DNA of 64,000 bases, taken from UBA3210 sp963610315 (lineage in GTDB: Bacteria > Bacillota_I > Bacilli_A > RFN20 > CAG-449). Position 1 is the first letter of the stretch; each line of letters starts with the position of its first letter. Position numbers and translations under genes: made by a program. Under the pieces are notes generated by a model. It did not search any database. It was not told the origin of the DNA and was given only the letters and a program-made list of their open reading frames with translations. The DNA lies in contig CAVDMV010000002.1 in the NCBI GenBank assembly GCA_963610315.1, positions 49,434 through 113,433 of the forward strand. The letters run 5' to 3'. This document shows positions 33,925 to 42,451 of this stretch, piece by piece.

Positions 33925-34881
33925 ATGAAAAAATTTGAAAAACCAGAATTCAAAATTGCTACTTACAATACTACTAATTTCGAAGGTAAATTTGAAATTG
34001 AACCATTAGAAAGAGGTTTTGGTTTAACATTAGGTAATGCATTAAGAAGAGTTCTTCTTTCATCTTTACCAGGTGCTAGCGTATATGCAATCGAAGTCGA
34101 AGGCGCACGTCACGAATTCTCTTCTTTAGAAGGTGTCGAAGAAGATGTTACTTCTATCGTTTTAGCTCTTAAAGATTTAGTCTTAAAGATTAACGATGAT
34201 AGTGAACAATCATATAAATTAACTTTATATGTCGACGAAGCTAAAGAAGTTACTGCAAAAGACATCCATTGCCCAACAGGTGTTGAAATTATCAATAAAG
34301 ATTTAGTTTTAGCACACGTACAAGAAGGTGGAAAGCTTTGCATGACAATCTTTGTTAGAAATGGCAGAGGTTATGTCACATCAGAAGGAAACAAAAAATT
34401 AAATGCTGATTTCCCAATCGGTGTTATTCCAACTGATTCAAATTATTCTCCAATCACAAAATGTTCTTATCAAGTAGAACAAACTAGAGTTGGTCACGAT
34501 AACAATTATGACAAACTCATTATCAATATCGAAACAAATGGTTCCATGTTACCACATGACGCTATTGCTTTAGCTGCTAAAATCTTAGTCGCTCACTTTG
34601 ACTTATTCGTAAGCTTAAGTGAAATTGCAACTTCTGAAGAAGTTCTTGCAGAAGCAAAAGAAGAACCAAAGAATATATATCAAGATATGTCTATTGAACA
34701 ATTAGAGTTATCTGTCCGTTCTGGAAACTGCTTAAAGAGAGCAAACATTTCTACAGTTATGGAATTAACTCAAAAGACAGAAGAAGATATGATGAAAGTC
34801 AGAAATCTTGGTAAAAAATCACTCAAAGAAGTTAAAGAAAAATTACAATCAATTGGTCTTGGCTTCAGAGAATACGAATAG
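33925..34881 (+). CDS. rpoA: RNA polymerase alpha subunit
   Basis: Scaffold for polymerase assembly, 318 residues. The N-terminal domain has FEIEPLERGFGLTLGNALRR and VLLSSLPGASVYAIEVEG. The C-terminal domain, after a linker near residue 240, has ELSVRSGNCLKRANISTVME and MMKVRNLGKKSLKEVKEKL, so it can bind UP elements and activators. GGGAGGAACGCT precedes the ATG. Confidence 0.99.
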   Translation: MKKFEKPEFKIATYNTTNFEGKFEIEPLERGFGLTLGNALRRVLLSSLPGASVYAIEVEGARHEFSSLEGVEEDVTSIVLALKDLVLKINDDSEQSYKLTLYVDEAKEVTAKDIHCPTGVEIINKDLVLAHVQEGGKLCMTIFVRNGRGYVTSEGNKKLNADFPIGVIPTDSNYSPITKCSYQVEQTRVGHDNNYDKLIINIETNGSMLPHDAIALAAKILVAHFDLFVSLSEIATSEEVLAEAKEEPKNIYQDMSIEQLELSVRSGNCLKRANISTVMELTQKTEEDMMKVRNLGKKSLKEVKEKLQSIGLGFREYE

Positions 34882-34899
34882 GGAGGTAGAGGTTAACTC

Positions 34900-35304
34900 A
34901 TGAAAACTCAAGGACGTAAAAATGTTCATGGTAAAGGCGGCGTAAGATGTAAAGCTGCTTATACTAAAAGCAAATATGAATCAATGTTAAGAACACTTGC
35001 AACAGACTTAATTGTTAAAGGTAGTGTTACTTGTACAGCTGCAACAGCACGTGACTTAAAAGCATATGCTGATAGATTAGTTACTTACGGTAAAGAAGGT
35101 AGCTTAAATTCAAGAAGACTTGCAGCAGCTAAAATTCGTGATGTTTGGGCTGATGAAGCAAATCACGTTACAGCTTTAAAGAAATTATTTGATGAAATCG
35201 CTCCATCTTACAAAGATCGTAACGGCGGTTATACAAGAGTTTTAAAGATTGCAAATAGACGTGGCGATAACGCTCCTATGTGCATTGTCTCTTTTGTTAA
35301 ATAA
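34900..35304 (+). CDS. rplQ: 50S ribosomal protein L17
   Basis: Tunnel-exit region protein, 134 residues, ending the alpha operon. SMLRTLATDLIVKGSVTCTA, LKAYADRLVTYGKEGSLNSR and NGGYTRVLKIANRRGDNAPM are family blocks. The terminator 16 bases after its stop closes the whole ribosomal cluster. Confidence 0.99.
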   Translation: MKTQGRKNVHGKGGVRCKAAYTKSKYESMLRTLATDLIVKGSVTCTAATARDLKAYADRLVTYGKEGSLNSRRLAAAKIRDVWADEANHVTALKKLFDEIAPSYKDRNGGYTRVLKIANRRGDNAPMCIVSFVK

Positions 35305-35320
35305 TTTAATTAACAATCTT

Positions 35321-35350
35321 AAGGAGGACTTTGATCGGTCCTTCTTTTTA
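35321..35350 (+). terminator. Intrinsic terminator of the ribosomal cluster
   Basis: AAGGAGGAC pairs with GGTCCTT across a short loop, with one bulge, followed by CTTTTTATTT. It lies directly after rplQ. The remaining gap to 35498 shows no recognisable element. Confidence 0.75.
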
Positions 35351-35498
35351 TTTATCTTAACTAACTGTTAATAAGTGATAATTTATTGTTAAAGTTGTTC
35401 ATAAATAACAGCATAACAATAACTACTAGAGTCGAGAAAAATATTTGATTAAAAGCTTGATTAAAACTTTATGCATGTTAATAAAATTATATACGATA

Positions 35499-35527
35499 TT
35501 GAATATGAATATTATCTTTGTTATGAT
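35499..35527 (+). promoter_or_regulatory. Promoter of the exported peptidase-like gene
   Basis: TTGAAT and TATGAT with a 17-base spacer; the -10 is 26 bases ahead of the ATG at 35554. It is the first promoter after the ribosomal terminator. Confidence 0.7.
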
Positions 35528-35553
35528 AATAAAGAGATATGCAGGGGGTTGTT

Positions 35554-36744
35554 ATGAAATTTGTAGTTTCATTTATTAATATTATTTTAATGTTATTTTG
35601 CTTTTCAAATAACAAAAATGTTATTTTAAACAATAATGAGATTCATAATTCATTTATGACCTATGCATCACTAAATGATAATTCAGTCAAACAATTGTTT
35701 AATTCATTAGAATCAGGATTATTTGATGATTTATATATTAATGATTATTACGAAGGTGTTTATTTTTCCAATTTGCATGAGAATATTAGTAATAATAGTC
35801 ATGGAACATGCTCATATGTAGCTATTGGAATGTTTTTGTCTTACTATGATTCTTATTGGGATGATTCATTTATTCCTGAAGAATTTGATATAGAATCAGA
35901 AAGCTATTTTAAAACATGTTCGTCAGGAGATTTTTCTATTCAAAGTTTTTATGCGGAATCTCCAGGGATTCTATTTGAACCTTCTAATGAAGTTGAATCG
36001 CTTTCTTCTTCTACTTCTTTACCAATTTATAGAGATTCACACAAATTTTATAAAATTAAATTTGATAATCCGGTTTATAGAATTAGATTTTATGCAAGAT
36101 CATTTAAATCTTATATAAATGAAAATAATCGTGGAAGAATTTGTATTGGCAATATGGCAATATATCCTTCGGAATATAATTTTCCTTTATCTGGTGGAGA
36201 ATTAGATTATGAACCTTCTATGTGGAATGATACAATAATTGGACAGTTTCTTTGGAAAAACGAATATCTAAAAGAAAAAACGAATTGTTATTCATATGCA
36301 GTTAATGCACAAATTAATCCTTCATCCAATTCTCTTGAATTTATGCAGCCAGGGCAAGCAACTGGAAAAAAATTGAATGAAAATGATATTCTTGACAAAA
36401 ATAAAATACTTTCTTTAATTAAAGAAGACGCTAATAAATTAGGTTTTATTTTTAGTAGCATAGAGAGTAATGAAAGATGCCAAGAAAAATGTTATAAAGT
36501 GGCATTTGTTATAGATAATCAATATAAAAAAGGTGATGTATATAAATATGACTATCATTGGTATAGACAAAATTCTGATGGCACTTGGTCACATAAACCT
36601 GGCGGAACAAATGTAACAAAACTCGATTGTGATAATAAAATTATAATGAATCCTTTAGAAGCAAATAGAAACGTTGGGCAAGGGTTAAATTATAATCTCT
36701 TTGTTGGATTTTTTACAATTAAACCGCTTAATATTTATTATTAA
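35554..36744 (+). CDS. Exported putative papain-like cysteine peptidase family protein
   Basis: A 396-residue protein started at the ATG at 35554 behind AGGGGG. Residues 1-18 are a hydrophobic export signal. The N-terminal part has GTCSYVAIGMFLSYYDSYWD, resembling the active-site Cys helix of C39/papain-like peptidases, but a matching His segment is not evident nearby. The middle is beta-rich. The C-terminal part has TNCYSYAVN, then DYHWYRQNSDGTWSHKPGG and NPLEANR, giving a plausible second Cys-His pair. The last region resembles the C-terminus of the gene at 11368. Function (cell-surface proteolysis or wall turnover) is an inference. The gene is intact and is followed by the broken gene at 36769. 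Confidence 0.65.
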   Translation: MKFVVSFINIILMLFCFSNNKNVILNNNEIHNSFMTYASLNDNSVKQLFNSLESGLFDDLYINDYYEGVYFSNLHENISNNSHGTCSYVAIGMFLSYYDSYWDDSFIPEEFDIESESYFKTCSSGDFSIQSFYAESPGILFEPSNEVESLSSSTSLPIYRDSHKFYKIKFDNPVYRIRFYARSFKSYINENNRGRICIGNMAIYPSEYNFPLSGGELDYEPSMWNDTIIGQFLWKNEYLKEKTNCYSYAVNAQINPSSNSLEFMQPGQATGKKLNENDILDKNKILSLIKEDANKLGFIFSSIESNERCQEKCYKVAFVIDNQYKKGDVYKYDYHWYRQNSDGTWSHKPGGTNVTKLDCDNKIIMNPLEANRNVGQGLNYNLFVGFFTIKPLNIYY

Positions 36745-36768
36745 AATTTTGGAGAAATATTAAGATTT

Positions 36769-37264
36769 ATGAAACGAAAAATCCCAATTCTTATTATTAT
36801 CATTTTTATAATTTTTGCGCTTAGTGTTCGGATGGAATTCTATGTTGATCCGATTAATAGACCTTTTGATTATAATTTAGATTATTGGCTAAATGAAAAA
36901 ATTGCTATTGATAATATTGATAAATCATTGATTTATGAATCTGAATATGAGTCGGAATATATATTTTTAGATTCTAGATATCAATTTTCTAAAGAATATG
37001 GAAATAAAAAAATGCCACAAAAATATGTAGCTTATCAACTAAATTCGGATAAAACAATGATAACAACTATTACAATTAATGATCCTTCTGTTTCAATATA
37101 TGGCCGATCAATGAATTCTAGTTATATATATTAAATTAAAATTGTTAAATATGGGTTTTACGTACTTAGAATATAGCGGTAGATATCCTTCATTTGTTAA
37201 AGGGAATTATGATTTTACCATTAATAATTCAGTAATGATTTTAGAATATATTTCATTAGATTAA
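36769..37264 (+). pseudogene. Small signal-anchored protein gene, frameshifted at a TA repeat
   Basis: The first frame codes 121 residues: a basic start MKRK, a 15-residue hydrophobic segment, then a polar region ending MNSSYIY at a TAA (37132-37134). A second frame at 37151 encodes MGFTYLEYSGRYPSF and continues to TAA at 37264. Between them is TATATATA at 37123-37130. Adding one TA unit joins the two frames without a stop, giving a protein of about 165 residues. The 36769 gene lies 24 bases after the peptidase-like gene and is probably co-transcribed with it. I do not recognise the family. It is either a decayed gene or a repeat-length variable one. Confidence 0.5.
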
Positions 37265-37340
37265 AATTGAAAAAGAATACGATTTAAAAAATTAATTTTT
37301 CAAATATTAACATTTTAATGTAATTTTCAATAACAATATA

Positions 37341-37346
37341 TATAAT
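37341..37346 (+). promoter_or_regulatory. Possible -10 element for udk
   Basis: TATAAT lies 22 bases before the uridine kinase ATG in an AT-rich gap; no clear -35 is visible. Nothing else is evident in 37265-37340. Confidence 0.4.
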
Positions 37347-37368
37347 ATCAAACAGGGAGATTTATTAT

Positions 37369-37995
37369 ATGAGTAAACCTATTATTATCGCCGTTGCCGG
37401 CGGATCCGCGAGTGGAAAAACCACAGTTATTGAAGAAATTAAACATGCATTCATTGATGAGGATGTAGTAGTTATTAAACATGATGACTATTATAAAGAT
37501 CAATCTCATCTTACACGTGAAGAAAGAAGAAAGACTAATTACGATCATCCTGCAGCATTAGAAAATGATTTATTAGTTAAACACCTCAATATGCTTATTA
37601 AAGGTGAAGCAATTGATAAACCAATCTACGACTTTGTCGAACAAACTAGAAGTGAAAAAACAGAACGTATTGAACCTAGTAAAGTTATTTTATTAGATGG
37701 TATTTTAATCTTAGAAGACGCTCGTATTAGAGACCTTGCAGATATTAAAATTTACGTTGAATGCGATATGGATTTAAGACTTATTAGACGTATTCAAAGA
37801 GATATGGTTGAAAGAGGAAGATCTTTTGAAAATATCATTAATCAATATTTAACAACTGTTAAACCAATGCATCACTTATTCGTTTCACCAACAAAACGTT
37901 ATGCAGATGTAATTATTCCTAATGATTATGAACATAAGGTTGCAACAGACATTATTATTCAAAAAATTAAATCAGTTTTAAATGAAAGTAAATAA
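37369..37995 (+). CDS. udk: Uridine kinase
   Basis: Phosphorylates uridine and cytidine to the monophosphates, a salvage step. The P-loop is AGGSASGKTTVIEE, then DDYYKDQSHL, NYDHPAALENDLL, PIYDFVEQTRSEKT and VILLDGILILEDARIRDLAD. RYADVIIPNDYEHKVA closes the domain. The 208 residues match the family. AGGGAGATTTATTAT precedes the ATG. Its salvage role fits the nuclease and importer cluster 3-14 kb downstream. Confidence 0.97.
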   Translation: MSKPIIIAVAGGSASGKTTVIEEIKHAFIDEDVVVIKHDDYYKDQSHLTREERRKTNYDHPAALENDLLVKHLNMLIKGEAIDKPIYDFVEQTRSEKTERIEPSKVILLDGILILEDARIRDLADIKIYVECDMDLRLIRRIQRDMVERGRSFENIINQYLTTVKPMHHLFVSPTKRYADVIIPNDYEHKVATDIIIQKIKSVLNESK

Positions 37996-38015
37996 GCAGG
38001 GAAGACCTGCTTTTT
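37995..38015 (+). terminator. Intrinsic terminator after udk
   Basis: AGCAGG GAAGA CCTGCT followed by TTTT; the stem overlaps the stop codon by one base. Confidence 0.85.
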
Positions 38016-38047
38016 AATTTCAAAATTTAAAAACTTTTATTAAATTC

Positions 38048-38076
38048 TTGAAATATTGATAGAATTATTATATTAT
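38048..38076 (+). promoter_or_regulatory. Promoter of tRNA-Lys
   Basis: TTGAAA and TATTAT with a 17-base spacer, ending 11 bases before the mature tRNA 5' end, typical for a stand-alone tRNA gene. Confidence 0.8.
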
Positions 38077-38087
38077 ACATAAGCAAT

Positions 38088-38163
38088 GCGCCTCTAGCTC
38101 AGTTGGTAGAGCAACTGACTCTTAATCAGTGGGCCCGGAGTTCGAGTCTCCGGAGGCGCACCA
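38088..38163 (+). tRNA. tRNA-Lys (anticodon CTT)
   Basis: Complete cloverleaf of 76 bases with encoded CCA. GCGCCTC pairs with GAGGCGC in the acceptor stem. The D arm has AGCTCAGTTGGTAGAGC. The anticodon stem ACTGA/TCAGT encloses the loop CTCTTAA, placing CTT at positions 34-36, which reads AAG. The T arm is CCGGAGTTCGAGTCTCCGG. It has its own promoter and terminator. Confidence 0.97.
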
Positions 38164-38176
38164 TCTTAAAATATTG

Positions 38177-38201
38177 AGTCTGATTTATTCAGGCTTTTTT
38201 T
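38177..38201 (+). terminator. Intrinsic terminator after tRNA-Lys
   Basis: AGTCTGA and TCAGGCT form a 7 bp stem, followed by seven T. Confidence 0.8.
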
Positions 38202-38315
38202 GTGCTTTAAATTAGATTTCTTTTCATATTTAAGTTACATTTTTAGCTTTATTTAAAGTATAAAAATTAATATCTTTTTTAAACAAATATTCACTGAATA
38301 TTTATTTTTTCATTA

Positions 38316-38344
38316 TTGCATTATATGTATCTCTATGAGATAAT
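38316..38344 (+). promoter_or_regulatory. Promoter of the RDD protein operon
   Basis: TTGCAT and GATAAT with a 17-base spacer, 26 bases before the ATG at 38371. Confidence 0.6.
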
Positions 38345-38370
38345 AATATCACTGAAACGGAGGAAGAAAC

Positions 38371-39450
38371 ATGAAACAAAGTGTAAATCTAAAAAGGGTC
38401 TCGATATTTAGAAGACTATGCGCAATGCTTTTAGATTTTATCATTTTCATTTCATTATTCTTTATTACAGTATCATTTGTATTAACACCAATTATTAATT
38501 CAACAACTGATTATCCTACCGTTTTAAATAATTATAATACTAGATTAACAGATACTCACCTTTTCTCTTATTATACTGAAAATGGAACTTTATCATATCA
38601 ATCTAAAAATTATGAAGTAGAATTAAAATATTTCTATGATAATGTCTCAAGTAAAAATTTAACTGATTCAGATGAATTAAAAACAAAATATACTTCAACA
38701 TCATTCTTAGAATTATACCGCGTTAAATCTGATGTTTATGTTGACTCAGATGGTAATAAATTAGAAAATCCATATTTTATTTATGACTCAGCTACAAATA
38801 CTTATTCTCATGTCACTGATACAGATGGAACAATGGAAGCAAATATCTCATCTTATTTTTCTACATGTTTAAGAACTGTCGCGGATGATTTCCTTTCACA
38901 CGATACAACAATTTTACAATATTCAACAAAATTAAATTCTTATATTAGATTAATTTATATTATAAGCGTTATTCCAAGTGCGCTTATTACTTTCTTACTT
39001 TTCCCAATGATTTTTAAAGATGGAACAACTATTGGTAAAAAAGTTTTACAAATGAGAGTAGTAGACGCAAAAACTGGCGCGAATGCTTCTAAATTTAAAT
39101 TATTTATTCGCTTTGTTTTCTTTGCTTTATTATGCATTGCTTTCGGCGTATTTACTTTTGGTATTTCAATTATCATTCAAATTGGCGTAATGGTATTCTC
39201 ACCAAAACGTCAAACTGTTCACGATATGATCGCAGGTACATTAGTTGTTTGTAGCCCTGTCGCAGAAATGAGAAATACTAACGATGCAGACGATATTGTC
39301 ATTACTTACGATGATGGAAAAGAAAGTAATGAAAATAATAATGAAAATAATGAAATGTTTACACAATACTCAGATACTCAATATAATGATGATAAGGGAA
39401 CATCAAATATAGATAATAAAGAAAGCATTGACGAAAATAATAAGGATTAA
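38371..39450 (+). CDS. RDD-family membrane protein
   Basis: A 359-residue membrane protein. The family signature is spread over the chain: RRLCAMLLDF with the Arg and Asp in helix 1, then TIGKKVLQMRVVDAKTG, and RQTVHDMIAGTLVV with the Arg and Asp near the last helix. A large extracellular loop of about 130 residues separates helix 1 from the later helices. The C-terminal 60 residues are a cytoplasmic tail rich in Asn, Asp and Glu. Some RDD proteins act as cation/proton antiporters, but for this one the substrate is unknown. The second RDD gene follows two bases later. Confidence 0.85.
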   Translation: MKQSVNLKRVSIFRRLCAMLLDFIIFISLFFITVSFVLTPIINSTTDYPTVLNNYNTRLTDTHLFSYYTENGTLSYQSKNYEVELKYFYDNVSSKNLTDSDELKTKYTSTSFLELYRVKSDVYVDSDGNKLENPYFIYDSATNTYSHVTDTDGTMEANISSYFSTCLRTVADDFLSHDTTILQYSTKLNSYIRLIYIISVIPSALITFLLFPMIFKDGTTIGKKVLQMRVVDAKTGANASKFKLFIRFVFFALLCIAFGVFTFGISIIIQIGVMVFSPKRQTVHDMIAGTLVVCSPVAEMRNTNDADDIVITYDDGKESNENNNENNEMFTQYSDTQYNDDKGTSNIDNKESIDENNKD

Positions 39451-39452
39451 TC

Positions 39453-40271
39453 ATGAATTCTAGTACTAAAAAAGAAAATTACAATTCCATATATATCCCA
39501 AAAAAGCCTCCAATGGTGAAGCGATTCGCTGCATTAGTGATCGATGTCATTATGGTGATTGTTTTGGCGTCTGGAATTGCTTTTTTAGTTAGTAAAATAT
39601 ATAACTACGATAAATATTATAATGCAGTTTATGAGGCTCAAATAAGCTATGGAGTTTATGTTCCTAGTGACGAAGGAACAATCACTTATAACGGAAAGAC
39701 ATATATCATTTGTACAGAAGATAAGTCTTTAACAACTGAAGAAGCTAACGCAAGAATTAAAGCTTTAACAAGTGATCAAACTTTTAAAGATAATTATTAT
39801 AAAATGAATCTAGGACCAATAATTATTACTTCAATTGGACTAGCGACATCATTATTAATTTTAGAATATATCTTACCTTTATGTTTAAAACATGGTCGGA
39901 CGTTAGGAAAATTCCTCTTCAATATTGGCTATGTAAATGAAGATGATATTGATGTGACACCTAAGAATATGACAATTAAATTTTTATTTGGAAAACTTAT
40001 TGTTAATGCACTTATTCCATATACTGGGGTGTTATTAATTATTTATCAAACAGGATTAGTAGTAATAGGTTTAGCTTTTGTTCTAGGCGTTCCTATTATC
40101 AATCTAATTATGCTACTAGCAAGTAAAGATAACAGGCTATTATCTGATTACATTGGAAAAATGAAACCATGTGATAATAGTTGCCAAATGTATTTTAAAA
40201 CAGTCGAGGAATTAAACGCGGCTAAATGTAAAGATGCAGTAAATGAAGAAGCTAAAAAATTAATATATTGA
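39453..40271 (+). CDS. Second RDD-family membrane protein, ending in TGA
   Basis: A 272-residue protein with the same layout as its neighbour: KRFAALVIDVIMVIVL as helix 1, a shorter extracellular loop, HGRTLGKFLFNIGYVNEDD, and DNRLLSDYIG before the C-terminus. The two RDD genes probably form a hetero-oligomer or arose by tandem duplication. Under the standard code it stops at TGA (40269-40271). If TGA were read as Trp, only two further residues would be added before TAA at 40278. It is one of only two TGA stops in the window. Confidence 0.85.
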   Translation: MNSSTKKENYNSIYIPKKPPMVKRFAALVIDVIMVIVLASGIAFLVSKIYNYDKYYNAVYEAQISYGVYVPSDEGTITYNGKTYIICTEDKSLTTEEANARIKALTSDQTFKDNYYKMNLGPIIITSIGLATSLLILEYILPLCLKHGRTLGKFLFNIGYVNEDDIDVTPKNMTIKFLFGKLIVNALIPYTGVLLIIYQTGLVVIGLAFVLGVPIINLIMLLASKDNRLLSDYIGKMKPCDNSCQMYFKTVEELNAAKCKDAVNEEAKKLIY

Positions 40272-40344
40272 AATACTTAATTATAATTAATATAATTATA
40301 ATAGCAAATACTAATATTTCGCTATTATGGTGAAAGGGGAAATT

Positions 40345-41289
40345 ATGCAAGAAAGAGTATTGGGAGCTATAATTATTGGGGGCGTCGCCATTGTCGGGGT
40401 TATATGGGCAATGTGTGAAGGCATTCCTCAAGTTGTTAAAGCGAAAAATAAAGAGTCTCAACTTGAATCACTACTTGTCGAAAGAGTGAACGAAAAAGTT
40501 GAAAGTGATCAAAAGGTTACTTCTTTAGATGTTAGAAGAGTTAACTACGAAATCAAGACTGTTATGACAGTAGATAAGTGGGGCGATCCTAGAGAAGAAA
40601 AATTACCAGTTATTGCTATGGAAGGATACAATAATAAGAATGAGCAATTCAAAATTGTATACTATGGTAAAAACTCAAATATCAATGATTGCAATAATAA
40701 GCTAAAATCATCAGGAACTGCTTATGAACAATTACGATATGATATTTATCAAAACTATACAATGACTACTTCAGATTTACTTTATACTATTGTTAATGAT
40801 AAATCATGTACATTTGCTAGCTACTCCATTTTAGATGGCTACTATGGCAGAATGGAAACTCCTACTGGACAAACAAATATTACTAAAGTTGATGATGAAG
40901 CTACTTATGTAAAACAAGAAGGTACATATACTTCTAGTGATACAGAAATCACAGGTGTATGGAATGCACTTGAATACGGGGAAACAACAACTGAATATTA
41001 TAACGTTGTCGGTAAAGTTACAAAAGTAGAAAGAATTCAAGATACAAGCGGTAATTATACATTAGTTTATCGAGTAGAAACTAAAGATGTAACTAATACT
41101 TCATTACAATTTGAAGTTTACAATACTAAATTCGATTCAGATGTTGATCAAACATATAAGAATATTATTTCTAAGACAGCTGAAGACGGTGCAGAAAATG
41201 TTCTTATCGGTAAGATGGTTACTGCAAGAGGAACTCTTACAAAAGCCGCGAATTATAAAGTAATTTACGAATTAGATACAAATGACTAA
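40345..41289 (+). CDS. Membrane-anchored protein with OB-fold-like C-terminal domain
   Basis: Started at the ATG at 40345 behind AAAGGGG, giving 314 residues. Residues 5-22 form a membrane anchor (GAIIIGGVAIVGVIWAM). The middle of the protein is unrecognised. The C-terminal part, from about residue 210, has YYNVVGKVTKVERI, LVYRVETKD and LIGKMVTARGTLTKAANYKV, a strand pattern like OB folds in surface nucleic-acid-binding proteins. It lies directly before the ABC importer genes and is probably their first operon partner. A role in nucleic-acid capture is inferred from the neighbourhood. Confidence 0.6.
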   Translation: MQERVLGAIIIGGVAIVGVIWAMCEGIPQVVKAKNKESQLESLLVERVNEKVESDQKVTSLDVRRVNYEIKTVMTVDKWGDPREEKLPVIAMEGYNNKNEQFKIVYYGKNSNINDCNNKLKSSGTAYEQLRYDIYQNYTMTTSDLLYTIVNDKSCTFASYSILDGYYGRMETPTGQTNITKVDDEATYVKQEGTYTSSDTEITGVWNALEYGETTTEYYNVVGKVTKVERIQDTSGNYTLVYRVETKDVTNTSLQFEVYNTKFDSDVDQTYKNIISKTAEDGAENVLIGKMVTARGTLTKAANYKVIYELDTND

Positions 41290-41304
41290 TAGGGAGAAGT
41301 TAAA

Positions 41305-42441
41305 ATGAAAGTTAGAATTGAACATTTAACAAAAATATTTCCAAGTAGAAAGAAAGACGGATCAGAAGTTATCGCAGTCAATGATTTCAACTACGAAATT
41401 CCAGATGGCAAGTTAATTGGTTTACTTGGTCCTTCTGGTTGTGGTAAATCAACAACACTTTATATGTTGAGTGGTTTACAAAAACCTAGCTCAGGTAAAA
41501 TTTTCTTTGGTGAAGAAGATGTTACAAATCTTCCACCAGAAAAACGTGGTGTTGGTTTAGTTTTCCAAAACTATGCATTATATCCACATATGACAGTAAA
41601 GCAAAACATTATGTTCCCTTTACAAAATCAAAAGATGTCCAAAGCAGAAATTATGAATAGAGTTGTTGAAGCAGCAAGACTTGTTCAAATTGATGATTTA
41701 CTCGAAAGAAAACCTTCTGAATTATCAGGTGGTCAACAACAACGTGTTGCGATCGCTCGTGCGATTGTTAAAAATCCAAACGTCTTATTACTCGATGAAC
41801 CTTTATCAAACCTCGATGCTAGATTAAGACTTCAAACTCGTGAAGAAATTAGAAGAATTCAACGTGATACAAATGTTACAACAGTATTCGTTACTCATGA
41901 CCAAGAAGAAGCTATGAGTATTTCTGACTTAATCGTTGTTATGAAAAAAGGCGTTATCCAACAAGTTGACGTTCCTCAAACAGTTTATGATTCACCTGTT
42001 AACTTATTCGTTGCAAAATTCTTAGGTACACCTCCAATTAACGTATTTAAAGGTACATTAAAAGGTGGAAAAGTATATTTAGATGGTGATGATACACCAG
42101 TATTTGAAAAAGATGCACCAGATCAAGATATCTATGTTGGTATTAGACCTGAAGGATTTATCTTAGATGAAAAAGGACCACTTAAAACAACATTAAAATC
42201 AGTTGAAGTTATGGGTAGAGATAGTTCAATCGTTTCAACTCATCCTGGTAGTGAAGCAGCAATTGTTAGAAGCATCATCGATGCAACAACAGTTGTAACT
42301 CCTGATAAAGATGGTTATGTTCATTTCTCATTAAAACCACATAAAGTATTCTTATTTAATAGAGAATCAGAAGAAAGAATTTATTCAGAATCTGAAACTC
42401 GCGCAAAAGTAGGTACTGAAAAAGTAGAAGAAACAAAATAA
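41305..42441 (+). CDS. Sugar-type ABC transporter ATP-binding protein (MsmK/UgpC family)
   Basis: Cytoplasmic ATPase of 378 residues. Walker A is GPSGCGKSTTLYMLSGL, the Q-loop VFQNYALYPHMTVKQN, the signature LSGGQQQRVAIARAI, Walker B LLLDEPLSNLDARLR, and the switch His is in VTHDQEEAMS. A C-terminal regulatory OB/TOBE domain starts near residue 240 with KFLGTPPINVF. Family members usually serve sugar or glycerophosphate importers. The neighbouring nuclease makes a nucleoside-type substrate worth testing. Confidence 0.94.
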   Translation: MKVRIEHLTKIFPSRKKDGSEVIAVNDFNYEIPDGKLIGLLGPSGCGKSTTLYMLSGLQKPSSGKIFFGEEDVTNLPPEKRGVGLVFQNYALYPHMTVKQNIMFPLQNQKMSKAEIMNRVVEAARLVQIDDLLERKPSELSGGQQQRVAIARAIVKNPNVLLLDEPLSNLDARLRLQTREEIRRIQRDTNVTTVFVTHDQEEAMSISDLIVVMKKGVIQQVDVPQTVYDSPVNLFVAKFLGTPPINVFKGTLKGGKVYLDGDDTPVFEKDAPDQDIYVGIRPEGFILDEKGPLKTTLKSVEVMGRDSSIVSTHPGSEAAIVRSIIDATTVVTPDKDGYVHFSLKPHKVFLFNRESEERIYSESETRAKVGTEKVEETK

Positions 42442-42451
42442 GGGGTAAAAT

